DNA of 64,000 nucleotides. It comes from Collinsella sp. Lineage in GTDB: Bacteria > Actinomycetota > Coriobacteriia > Coriobacteriales > Coriobacteriaceae. Position 1 is the stretch's first letter. Each line of letters begins with the position of its first letter. Below are positions 6,806 through 14,318 of the stretch, one piece after another. Location: positions 16,989 through 80,988 of the forward strand of contig JARIBW010000010.1 in assembly GCA_029264355.1 (NCBI GenBank), read 5' to 3'. A program made the translations under genes and the position numbers. The notes below the pieces were generated by a model. That model was not told the DNA's origin, made no database searches, and saw nothing but the letters and a program-made list of their open reading frames with translations.

Positions 6806-8248
6806 ATGGCACAGGCTGCGGCGATATACGCGCGGTTCTCATCTCACAACCAGCGCGAGGAGTCCATAGACGACCAGGTGCGCGTGTGCCGCGCACAGGC
6901 GGCCTCGGACGGCTGCCCGGTGGTCGCGGTGTACGCCGACCACGCGATCAGCGGCACGACCGACAGGCGCCCCGAGTTCCTGCGCATGGTCGCGGACGCG
7001 GGCAAGGGCAGGTTCGACCGCCTCTACGTCTACAAGCTCGATCGCTTCGCCCGCAACCGGTTCGATTCCGCCACGTACCGCGCGAAGCTCCGCAAGGCGG
7101 GCGTCGATGTGGTGAGCGCCTCGGAGCGCGTCCCGGACGGCCCCGAGGGCATCATGCTCGAGTCCGTGCTCGAGGGCATGGCGGAGTACTACAGCGCGAA
7201 CCTCTCCCAGAACATACGGCGCGGCATGGAGGGCAACGCCATGCAGTGCCGGTCGAACGGCGCGCGCTTCTACGGGTACCGCTCCGAGGGCGGCCGATAC
7301 GTGGTGGACGAGGACGAGGCGGTGGTGGTGCGTCGCGCGTTCCGCGAGGTCGCGGGCGGCTCGACGGTGTCCGAGGTGTGCCGCGGTCTCAACGCGGACG
7401 GGATCAGGACGAGGCGCGGCAAGGAGTGGCGCGTCGCGACGATGTCGAAGATGCTGCGCAGCGACCGCTACATAGGGACGTACGTGTGGGGCGAAACGGT
7501 CGTGCCGGGCGGCATGCCCGCCATCGTGGACGAGCAGACCGCGCTGAGGGCGAGGGACAACATGGCCAAGAGGGGCGGCTTCCACCGAATCGGCCGGCAC
7601 TCGTACCCGCTGGCCGGGCTGCTGCGCTCCTCGAGCGGGCGGGCCATCATCGGCGCGGGCGGCACGTCGGCCACGGGCAGGACCTATTGGTGCTACAGGG
7701 ACACGGAGACGGGCGAGCACTGGCCGCAAGACGAGCTCGAGGGGGCGGTCTACGAGGCCGTCGCGGGCGCGCTCTCCGAGCCCGGGGTCGCGGACATCGT
7801 CGCCGACCTCGTGCTCGGCGCCCAGGACGACGCGCTGGCGGAGGAGATGGACGAGGGGACGCTCATCCGCAAGAGGATCGCGTCCATAAAGGTCGAGGAG
7901 TCGAACGCGCTCGACATGGCCATAAAGCTCGGCGCGAGCGACGCACTCGCCGAGAAGGTGCGGGCGCTGGGGGAGGAGAGGGCGCAGCTCGAGAAGAGGC
8001 TCGACAGTCTCGAGCGCAGCGCACCGGTATTCACGCTCGAGCACGTGCTGTTCTGGATTGAGTCGGTGATAGCGTCCCGCGACGTGGCCAGCCTCGTGGC
8101 GGCCTTCGTCTCCAAGATCGTCCTCGACGGTGATTTTGTTCGTGTTGAGTTTCCAATGGTCGAACTACCGCAGGTAGACGGTAGTTCGACCATGTTTCCA
8201 TTGGTGGAGGCACGGAGAATCGAACTCCGGTCCACGAAAGCCCCCTGA
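6806..8248 (+). CDS. Large serine site-specific recombinase (integrase)
   Basis: A 480-residue serine integrase. The resolvase domain (about 1-150) carries YARFSS with catalytic Ser12, a DQVRVCR helix, and KLDRFARNRFD with the conserved Arg residues. The Recombinase domain follows (about 160-260: NLSQNIRRGM, then GIRTRRGKEWR and SKMLRSDRYIG), then a zinc-poor C-terminal part with a coiled coil (about 370-420). Start ATG 6806 has GAAGGGAAGG upstream. The reading frame does not stop before the tmRNA gene on the other strand: its last ~16 codons (ending RIELRSTKAP) lie inside the tmRNA 3' region. This places the integration junction at ssrA. Confidence 0.93.
   Translation: MAQAAAIYARFSSHNQREESIDDQVRVCRAQAASDGCPVVAVYADHAISGTTDRRPEFLRMVADAGKGRFDRLYVYKLDRFARNRFDSATYRAKLRKAGVDVVSASERVPDGPEGIMLESVLEGMAEYYSANLSQNIRRGMEGNAMQCRSNGARFYGYRSEGGRYVVDEDEAVVVRRAFREVAGGSTVSEVCRGLNADGIRTRRGKEWRVATMSKMLRSDRYIGTYVWGETVVPGGMPAIVDEQTALRARDNMAKRGGFHRIGRHSYPLAGLLRSSSGRAIIGAGGTSATGRTYWCYRDTETGEHWPQDELEGAVYEAVAGALSEPGVADIVADLVLGAQDDALAEEMDEGTLIRKRIASIKVEESNALDMAIKLGASDALAEKVRALGEERAQLEKRLDSLERSAPVFTLEHVLFWIESVIASRDVASLVAAFVSKIVLDGDFVRVEFPMVELPQVDGSSTMFPLVEARRIELRSTKAP
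8156..8193. repeat. 15-bp palindrome next to the tmRNA 3' end
   Basis: ATGGTCGAACTACCG and CGGTAGTTCGACCAT form a perfect inverted repeat around CAGGTAGA. CCAAT/ATTGG pieces extend it outward. It sits inside the recombinase 3' codons and 8 bp from the tmRNA CCA end. It may be a terminator for the minus-strand tmRNA or part of the attachment site; there is no T-run to settle it. Confidence 0.6.
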
Positions 8249-8568
8249 TCGGCATCTCCAAGCTCAGTCGCTCATTTGGTCTCGGACGCCTTGCGCGGAG
8301 CGACACGCTCGCGGCGTCCCAACCGGTTCGATCTTAGCCTTGGCCATACCGATTACGTGCCAAGGAGCGTTCCCCTAAAATGACGTCGCGCCGGTGTCGG
8401 GGAAATCACCGGGTTGACGCGCCGCTATAAACTAAGCAGCGAGAGCCAGCTGGGGCTCAAAAGAAGAATTCTTGTCAATTCATTTTGACAGTACCCCTGT
8501 TTAACGTGGCGAGGAGACCACGGCTTGCTTCCTCTCTCAGGGCTATCGTGTCGAAACCAGTTGCCCCC
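8202..8568 (-). ncRNA. ssrA: tmRNA (transfer-messenger RNA)
   Basis: The 5' end (8568 downward) begins GGGGGCA and the 3' end is TGCCTCC followed by ACCA (8202-8205 on the plus strand), giving a complete seven-pair acceptor stem. The T-arm GGAGTTCGATTCTCC is present, and a GTTTCGACAC box follows the 5' stem. The tag reading frame (8476 down to 8435, stop TAG at 8432-8434) reads DKNSSFEPQLALAA, with the expected ALAA degron. The exact resume codon is uncertain because the frame is also open for one codon (ATT) upstream. The molecule rescues stalled ribosomes together with SmpB. The recombinase gene overlaps its 3' end on the opposite strand. Confidence 0.95.
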
Positions 8569-9019
8569 TTTTTTGGGCGGTCGTTGGGATTCGCCAAGTT
8601 CAGGCCGATCAGCGGCGTGTCTTGCGCCGCAGCCATCTGGGGCGAACCCTATTTCTGGTGCCGCGAGCGGCAACGACCTGTCAAAGTACGCGAATCGCAC
8701 TCCGGGCGCGATTCCTTAGTTGGGAAGTGTATCACGGAAGGGGTTCGAGCGGAAAACCATGGCTTTCGAGGGTCAAATTCGCACCGCATAACGATAAGTG
8801 TACGTTTTGGGGCAGGTTTTGAGGTCGCGAGCGCTTCCGGGGCAAATCGAGCGAATTGCGACCTGCGGTTTTGTTGGGCAGGCCCGCAGACCGTCACGGA
8901 AATGGAGCAAAACCTGCCCCAAAACGTACACTTTGAACCCGCGCCCCATTTTTGAACGGACATTCGCTCATGTTCCCGCGCCCATGGGGTACAAGGGCTG
9001 CAGGATGAAAGGAGCCCCG
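8569..9019. other. Intergenic region between tmRNA and patatin gene
   Basis: Apart from the long inverted repeat at 8796-8933, nothing here is gene-like. It should contain the minus-strand tmRNA promoter near 8580-8640, but I do not see a convincing -10/-35 pair. The open frames across it are explained by high GC. Confidence 0.6.
8796..8933. repeat. Perfect 26-bp inverted repeat with 86-bp centre
   Basis: Left arm 8796-8821 (AAGTGTACGTTTTGGGGCAG, then GTTTTG) is exactly complementary to right arm 8908-8933. The centre is GC-rich with short internal complementarities (GAGGTCGCGAGC / GCGACCTGC). It does not overlap a supported gene and ends 86 bp before the patatin start. It could be a non-autonomous mobile element or a structured transcript. 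Confidence 0.85.
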
Positions 9020-9892
9020 ATGCAGGACAAGGCGAAAAACGCTGGTAAGGTCGCAATCGTTTTGGAGGGTGGCAGCTTCCGCGGCGAATTCACCGCGGGC
9101 GTGCTCGATGTTCTCATGGAGAACGGCATCGAGGTCGCGGCGTGTTACGGCACGTCTGCCGGAGCGCTCAACGGCCTGAACTATAAAAGCCGTCAGATCG
9201 GCCGAGGCAATCGCATCAACCTCGCGTTTTGCAACGATCCTCGCTACATGGGCGCCCATTCGCTCATGACCACGGGCTCGATGGTGGGGTATGACTTCAT
9301 TCTGAACGACGTGCAAGACCGTCTCGACCCGTTTGACAACGAGGCGTTTTTGGCGAACCCCATGGAGATGTACGCATGTGCGACGGATGTCGTGTTCGGT
9401 ACCGCGGCCTACCTGCCCGTTCGGGATGCGACGCTGGATATCGATGCCGTGCGCGCCTCGACCTCGCTGCCCTTGGTGACCAAGCCCGTCGAGATCGATG
9501 GACATCTCTACCTCGACGGCGGCACCGCGGATTCCGTCCCGGTCGAGCATGCGCTCGAGGATGCGGGCTTCGACCGCGCGATCGTGGTCCTCACGCAGGA
9601 CCGATCCTATAAGAAGGGGCCGTACGGGCTCATGGGCGCCGCCCATGCCGCGTACGCCGGGTACCCCTATTTGCTCGAGGCCATGGAGAACCGCCATGAG
9701 CGCTATAACGAGCAGCGCGAGCACATATGGGAATACGAGCGCACCGGTCGCGCCCTCGTCCTTGCCCCGCCGGTCCCGGTCGAGGTCGCACATGTCGAGC
9801 ACGATACCGAGAAGCTTCTGAACCTCTATATCCAGGGCCGTCGGGAAGCCAAGTGCCGCCTGAGTGAGATACGGGGATTCGTCGATCGCTAG
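9020..9892 (+). CDS. Patatin-like phospholipase family protein
   Basis: A 290-residue cytoplasmic serine acyl hydrolase of the bacterial patatin (RssA/YjjU) group. It shows the oxyanion-hole motif EGGSFRGEF near residue 20, the nucleophile motif GTSAG near residue 50, and the second member of the dyad in LDGGTADSVPV near residue 170. The start is the second of two ATGs because AAAGGA lies seven bases before it. The natural substrate is unknown; phospholipid or acyl-ester hydrolysis is assumed from the family. It stands alone, with a strong hairpin after it. Confidence 0.85.
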   Translation: MQDKAKNAGKVAIVLEGGSFRGEFTAGVLDVLMENGIEVAACYGTSAGALNGLNYKSRQIGRGNRINLAFCNDPRYMGAHSLMTTGSMVGYDFILNDVQDRLDPFDNEAFLANPMEMYACATDVVFGTAAYLPVRDATLDIDAVRASTSLPLVTKPVEIDGHLYLDGGTADSVPVEHALEDAGFDRAIVVLTQDRSYKKGPYGLMGAAHAAYAGYPYLLEAMENRHERYNEQREHIWEYERTGRALVLAPPVPVEVAHVEHDTEKLLNLYIQGRREAKCRLSEIRGFVDR

Positions 9893-9933
9893 GGGACGGG
9901 TCCCTCGGGCATCCTTCTCGCAACGGGTCGAAC

Positions 9934-9968
9934 CCGCCGCCTGTGCAGAACTTCTGCACAGGCGGCGG
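9934..9968 (+). terminator. Strong hairpin after the patatin gene
   Basis: CCGCCGCCTGTGCAGAA pairs with TTCTGCACAGGCGGCGG (17 bp) around a single C. It is followed by AAAACGTTTG without a true T-run. It probably separates the patatin gene from the ribosomal protein promoter. Confidence 0.65.
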
Positions 9969-9975
9969 AAAACGT

Positions 9976-10003
9976 TTGACTTGCCGCATATAGGGGTTAT
10001 TAT
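9976..10003 (+). promoter_or_regulatory. Sigma-70-type promoter for rplM-rpsI
   Basis: TTGACT and TATTAT are separated by 16 bp, ending 64 bp before the rplM start codon. It fits the housekeeping consensus and is placed directly after the upstream hairpin. Confidence 0.7.
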
Positions 10004-10067
10004 TGACAGGTTACTTTCCAGAGCCCCGTGAAACTCTGTTAAGACACGTACTGTACATGGAGGAAAA

Positions 10068-10511
10068 GTGATTCTTAAGTCGACTCACTACGCCAAGCAG
10101 GGTGAGGTTGCCCGCAACTGGGTCCTCATCGATGCCGAGGGCGCCACGCTGGGCCGTCTCGCTGCCCAGGTTGCCAAGATCCTGCGCGGCAAGAACAAGC
10201 CCCAGTTCACGCCCAACTCCGACTGTGGTGACTTCGTGGTTGTCATCAACGCCGATAAGGTCCAGCTTACCGGTAACAAGGCCGACCACAAGACCTACTA
10301 CCGTCACTCCGGCTACAATGGCGGCCTCAAGGCGGAGTCCTTCCGCCAGGCTATGGAGAAGCACCCGGAGAAGGTCATCGAGCGCGCCGTTCGCGGCATG
10401 CTCCCCAAGACGACCCTCGGCCGCAAGCAGCTGACCAAGCTCAAGGTCTACGCTGGCACCGAGCATCCGCACGCTGCTCAGAACCCCGTCAAGATCGAGC
10501 TGGAGGGCTAA
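10068..10511 (+). CDS. rplM: 50S ribosomal protein L13
   Basis: The 147-residue product is L13 over its whole length ([51 protein letters not shown]). L13 is an early-assembling protein of the large subunit. The start is GTG 10068 with GGAGGAAAA immediately upstream. It is followed by rpsI after 3 bases, the usual L13-S9 operon. Preferred codons are strongly used, as in the other ribosomal genes here. Confidence 0.98.
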   Translation: MILKSTHYAKQGEVARNWVLIDAEGATLGRLAAQVAKILRGKNKPQFTPNSDCGDFVVVINADKVQLTGNKADHKTYYRHSGYNGGLKAESFRQAMEKHPEKVIERAVRGMLPKTTLGRKQLTKLKVYAGTEHPHAAQNPVKIELEG

Positions 10512-10514
10512 AAG

Positions 10515-10910
10515 ATGGCTGAGAACACCGTTGTTTACTACGGCACCGGCCGTCGCAAGAACGCCGTTGCTCGTGTCCGTATCGTCCCTGGCACCGGTAA
10601 GGTGACCATCAACAAGCGCGATGCCGAGGATTACTTCGGCCGTCATCAGCTCGTTGAGGATGCCCTCGCCCCGTTCAAGGTGACCGACACCCTCGGTTCC
10701 TTCGACGTCATCGCCCTGTGCGATGGTGGCGGCATCACCGGTCAGTCCGGCGCCCTGCGCCTGGGCATCGCCCGCGCCCTCCTCGAGGCTGGCGATTACC
10801 GCGCCGACCTCAAGCGCGCCGGTTTCCTCACCCGCGACGCCCGCGTCGTCGAGCGCAAGAAGTGCGGCCTCAAGAAGGCCCGCCGCGCGCCTCAGTTCTC
10901 CAAGCGCTAA
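10515..10910 (+). CDS. rpsI: 30S ribosomal protein S9
   Basis: The 131-residue product is S9, a small-subunit head protein. It shows [16 protein letters not shown] at the N-terminus and the invariant basic tail [12 protein letters not shown] that reaches the P-site tRNA. It is co-transcribed with rplM and ends at an intrinsic terminator. Confidence 0.98.
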   Translation: MAENTVVYYGTGRRKNAVARVRIVPGTGKVTINKRDAEDYFGRHQLVEDALAPFKVTDTLGSFDVIALCDGGGITGQSGALRLGIARALLEAGDYRADLKRAGFLTRDARVVERKKCGLKKARRAPQFSKR

Positions 10911-10939
10911 TCCGTCGCAAGACGTTTCCGCTATGGATT

Positions 10940-10973
10940 CGGGCCTGTCGAGTTTCTCGGCAGGCCCGTTTTT
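10940..10973 (+). terminator. Intrinsic terminator after rpsI
   Basis: CGGGCCTGTCGAG pairs with TCGGCAGGCCCG (one G-U pair) and is followed by TTTTT. Confidence 0.9.
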
Positions 10974-11045
10974 GTACCATGGGGTAGTTGCGTCATACAC
11001 GTGAACCGTCCGTACGATGGGCGAGTGATATCGAAGGGATACGCT

Positions 11046-12383
11046 ATGAAATATTTCGGCACCGATGGCTTCCGCGGAGAGGCGGGCGTCGCGCTCACCG
11101 TCGAGCACGCATACAAGATCGGCCGCTTCGTCGGCTGGTATTACGGTGCGCACCAGGGCCGAAAGGCCCGCGTCGTCGTGGGCAAGGACACGCGTCGCTC
11201 GAGCTACATGTTCGAGTCCGGCCTGGTCTCCGGCCTGGTCGCCTCCGGCGCCGATGCGTACATGCTGCACGTCATCCCCACGCCCGGCGTCGCCTATGAG
11301 ACGATCGACGGGTGCTTCGACTGCGGCATCATGATCTCGGCGAGCCACAACCCCTACACCGACAACGGAATCAAGCTGGTGAACGGCGACGGCTGCAAGA
11401 TGGATGAGGAGGTGCTCGAGCTCATCGAGGAGTACATCGACGGCAAAGGGGAGGTCCCCTTCGCCACCGGCGATGAGATCGGCTGCACCGTCGATTACAT
11501 GCAGGGCCGCAACCGTTATATCGCGCATCTGATCGCAAGCGCGAACTTCTCGTTGCAGGGCATGAAGATCGGCCTGGACTGCGCCAACGGCTCGGCATCC
11601 TCGGTGGCCAAGCCGGTGTTCGACGCCCTCGGCGCCGATGTGCGCGTGATCAGCAACGCCCCCGATGGCTTCAACATCAACGTAGACTGCGGTTCGACCC
11701 ACATCGAGCGCCTGCGTCGCCATGTCGTCGAGCAGGGATTGGATGTCGGCTTTGCCTATGACGGCGACGCCGACCGCTGCCTGGCCGTGGACGAGCGCGG
11801 CAACCTGGTCGACGGCGATTTGATCCTGTACGTGTGCGGCACCTATCTGCACAAGCACGGCCGCCTCGCCGCGGGCACCGTCGTCCCCACGGTCATGAGC
11901 AACCTCGGGCTGTTCAAGGCCTTCGACCGCGCCAACCTGAGCTACGAGACCACCCCGGTGGGCGACAAGTACGTGACCGCCTGCATGCGCGAGCATGGCT
12001 ACAGCCTGGGCGGCGAGCAGTCCGGCCACATCATCTTCGGTGATATCGAGACCACCGGGGACGGCATCATGACCTCCCTGCGCATCATGGAGGTCCTGCG
12101 CGCCGAGCGCGAGACGCTTTCGCAGCTGTGCGCCCCGGTGAAGATCTTCCCGCAGGTGCTCGTGAACGTGCGCAGCGAGCGCAAGGCGGAGCTCGACTCC
12201 TGCGAGCCGGTGTGGGAGGCCGTGCGCGCCGCCGAGGAGCGGCTCGGCGATCGCGGCCGCATCCTGGTCCGCACCTCCGGAACCGAGCCGCTCGTGCGCG
12301 TCATGGCCGAGGCCGAGACCCAGCAGGAGGCCCAGGAGGCCGTCGATTCCATCGTCGAAGTTGTGAAGCGCGAACTGCCCTAG
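11046..12383 (+). CDS. glmM: Phosphoglucosamine mutase
   Basis: Converts glucosamine-6-phosphate to glucosamine-1-phosphate for UDP-GlcNAc and hence peptidoglycan. The 445-residue protein starts KYFGTDGFRGEAG. The phosphoserine loop SASHNPYTDNG is at residues 98-108 (catalytic Ser100). The metal loop is DGDADRC near residue 240, the sugar-binding loop GEQSGH near 321, and the phosphate-binding loop RTSGTEPLVRVM near 408. Start ATG 11046 is used because the family begins at this KYFGTDG. With the PTS protein and nagB downstream it forms an amino-sugar neighbourhood. Confidence 0.95.
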   Translation: MKYFGTDGFRGEAGVALTVEHAYKIGRFVGWYYGAHQGRKARVVVGKDTRRSSYMFESGLVSGLVASGADAYMLHVIPTPGVAYETIDGCFDCGIMISASHNPYTDNGIKLVNGDGCKMDEEVLELIEEYIDGKGEVPFATGDEIGCTVDYMQGRNRYIAHLIASANFSLQGMKIGLDCANGSASSVAKPVFDALGADVRVISNAPDGFNINVDCGSTHIERLRRHVVEQGLDVGFAYDGDADRCLAVDERGNLVDGDLILYVCGTYLHKHGRLAAGTVVPTVMSNLGLFKAFDRANLSYETTPVGDKYVTACMREHGYSLGGEQSGHIIFGDIETTGDGIMTSLRIMEVLRAERETLSQLCAPVKIFPQVLVNVRSERKAELDSCEPVWEAVRAAEERLGDRGRILVRTSGTEPLVRVMAEAETQQEAQEAVDSIVEVVKRELP

Positions 12384-12451
12384 TCGGCCCGTTTGTTCCT
12401 TCGCGTCTCTTCGCGATAGAATGATGGGTGCTGATTATTGCAGGGGGTTTG

Positions 12452-12949
12452 ATGTTCACCAGCTTCTTCAAAACTTTGGGCGTCGGTGCGCGCACCACGA
12501 CTCTCGCTGCCCCGCTGGCCGGCCATGTGGTCCCGCTCTCCGAGGTCGAGGATCAGGTATTTGCCAAGGGCCTGCTCGGCCAGGGCGTCGCCATGGTGCC
12601 GACGGGCGATCGCGTGGTCGCTCCATCCGACGGTAAGATCGAGGCGATATTTCCCACGGGCCACGCCGTCGCCGTGCATACGGCGGAAGGTCTCGACGTG
12701 CTCATCCACGTCGGCCTCGAGACGGTCAAGCTCGACGGCAGGCATTTCAAGGTGAATGCCGCGGTCGGCGATATCGTGAAGCGCGGTGACGTGCTGATCG
12801 AGTTCGATCGCGAGGCCATCTCCGCCGAGGGCTACGATCTGACCGTCCCGATCCTCATCTGCAATTCGGCCGAATTCGCCAGCATCAAGGGAAACGTGGG
12901 CGAGGACGTCGATGAGCTCGGCCAGCTGCTGGTCGTGCGCTCCCGCTAG
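12452..12949 (+). CDS. PTS EIIA component, glucose/GlcNAc type (Crr-like)
   Basis: A 165-residue stand-alone EIIA of the glucose superfamily that relays phosphate from HPr to a sugar-specific EIIB/EIIC. Both active-site histidines are present: one in GHAVAVHTAEG and the phospho-acceptor in DVLIHVGLETVKLDG, about residues 70-95. Start ATG 12452 has AGGGGG three bases upstream; longer versions from 12428 lack a site. No EIIB/EIIC is nearby, so it must serve a distant permease. Its position between glmM and nagB suggests amino-sugar uptake, but glucose is equally possible. Confidence 0.9.
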   Translation: MFTSFFKTLGVGARTTTLAAPLAGHVVPLSEVEDQVFAKGLLGQGVAMVPTGDRVVAPSDGKIEAIFPTGHAVAVHTAEGLDVLIHVGLETVKLDGRHFKVNAAVGDIVKRGDVLIEFDREAISAEGYDLTVPILICNSAEFASIKGNVGEDVDELGQLLVVRSR

Positions 12950-12968
12950 CCCGTATAGATGATCTAAG

Positions 12969-13003
12969 GCAAGGCCCCCGGCGTTCCGGGGGCCTTGCAT
13001 TTC
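12969..13003 (+). terminator. Intrinsic terminator after the EIIA gene
   Basis: GCAAGGCCCCCGG pairs perfectly with CCGGGGGCCTTGC around CGTT, followed by ATTTC. Confidence 0.85.
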
Positions 13004-13194
13004 TGAATGCGAGCGGCGAATATAGGTATGTTCGGGCATTTTTCTCTCGAATCGCTGTGGACGGGCAGGGGCCTCGACACTGCGCGGCTTCGAACTGTGC
13101 ACGCCCTCGCCCTGGATGGCGCGTGCCTCACGTTGGTTGCGGCCGACGAGGCCCGCATGGACCGAGATGAAATCTCGGAGAAAAGGAGCGCTTC

Positions 13195-13923
13195 ATGCGT
13201 ATCATTCACGCCACCGACTATGAGGACATGAGCCGTAAGGCGGCGAACATCATCGCCGCGCAGGTCGTAATGGACCCCGCTTGCGTTCTCGGCCTGGCCA
13301 CCGGTTCCACCCCCATCGGGACCTATCAGAACCTCATCAAGGCCCATGAGGCCGGCGACCTGGACTTCTCCCAGGTCAGCACCTATAACCTGGACGAGTA
13401 CCGCGGCCTGTCGCATGACGACCCTCAGAGCTACCACTACTTCATGAAGGAGAACCTGTTCGATCACATCAACATCGACCAGGCCAACACCCACGTGCCG
13501 GATGGCTCCGATCCCGACGCCGAGGCCGCATGCTCCGAGTACGACCGCATCGTCGAGGAGGCCGGCTACCCGGACCTGCAGCTCCTGGGCATCGGCAACA
13601 ACGGCCACATCGGCTTCAACGAGCCCGATACCTGCTTCTCCAAGGGCACGCACTGCGTCGACCTCACCGAGAGCACGATCGAGGCGAACAGCCGCCTGTT
13701 CGACAACATCGAGGACGTGCCCCGTCAGGCCTATACCATGGGCATCCAGACGATCATGAACGCCTATATGGTGCTCGTCGTCGCCAACGGCGAGAAGAAG
13801 GCCCAGGCCGTGCATGATATGTGCTTCGGTCCCATCCAGCCCTCCTGCCCCGCTTCCATTCTGCAGCTGCACCCCAACTGCGTGGTCGTTGCCGACGAGG
13901 CCGCCCTTTCCCTGTGCAAGTAA
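13195..13923 (+). CDS. nagB: Glucosamine-6-phosphate deaminase
   Basis: Converts glucosamine-6-phosphate to fructose-6-phosphate and ammonia, the last step of GlcNAc catabolism. The 242-residue protein shows GLATGSTPIGTY near residue 36, the catalytic NLDEYRGL near 66 with Asp, and GIGNNGHIGFNEP near 138 with the ring-opening His. AAAGGAGCG lies just before ATG 13195. It is a single gene with its own terminator. It opposes glmM/glmS flux, so the neighbourhood balances wall synthesis against amino-sugar use. Confidence 0.96.
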   Translation: MRIIHATDYEDMSRKAANIIAAQVVMDPACVLGLATGSTPIGTYQNLIKAHEAGDLDFSQVSTYNLDEYRGLSHDDPQSYHYFMKENLFDHINIDQANTHVPDGSDPDAEAACSEYDRIVEEAGYPDLQLLGIGNNGHIGFNEPDTCFSKGTHCVDLTESTIEANSRLFDNIEDVPRQAYTMGIQTIMNAYMVLVVANGEKKAQAVHDMCFGPIQPSCPASILQLHPNCVVVADEAALSLCK

Positions 13924-13950
13924 GCGCCCACCGACATACCGATGCGATTG

Positions 13951-13979
13951 CGACCCCCGTCCTACGGGGGTCGTTTTTT
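13951..13979 (+). terminator. Intrinsic terminator after nagB
   Basis: CGACCCCCGT and ACGGGGGTCG form the stem with a CCT loop, followed by six T. Confidence 0.92.
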
Positions 13980-14318
13980 ATTGGCGTTCGAATGAGGGAT
14001 GGGGGTCCGAAAAAACTTGAGGTAAACTGCCCTGATTTATCCGCTGGCAGAGTAATTATCAACACTGGCGGAACTTCCGTCTTCCCAAGAATCCCCGAGA
14101 CTATGCTCACTACAACATTCTACCTGGTCATATGCTGTTTATTGATGCCAGGTGACCGCGAGGGGGAAGGCGAGGGGGGATGCATGTTGTGACCCAAATC
14201 CCGATTCATCTACCACATAACTGATAGGGGAGTAAAAAATCTGAGCACCTAAGGTCCCATGTCGAGTGACGGTCGATATCGTGGGGGCAATGCCCGCAAT
14301 CAGGGGAAGGGAAGGAAG
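13980..14318. other. Leader region of the SARP regulator gene
   Basis: About 340 bp without a supported gene. It contains one tiny ORF (14103-14192, 29 codons, hydrophobic start, weak ribosome site). I find no convincing promoter or terminator. The ORF of the next gene is open back to 14259, but the better start is at 14319. Confidence 0.5.

Noticed and set aside
2400..8248. Complete prophage
   Set aside because: There are no structural, packaging, replication or lysis genes, only a repressor and recombinases.
8485..8955. 156-codon plus-strand frame
   Set aside because: It covers the tmRNA gene and the inverted repeat and has no coding features.
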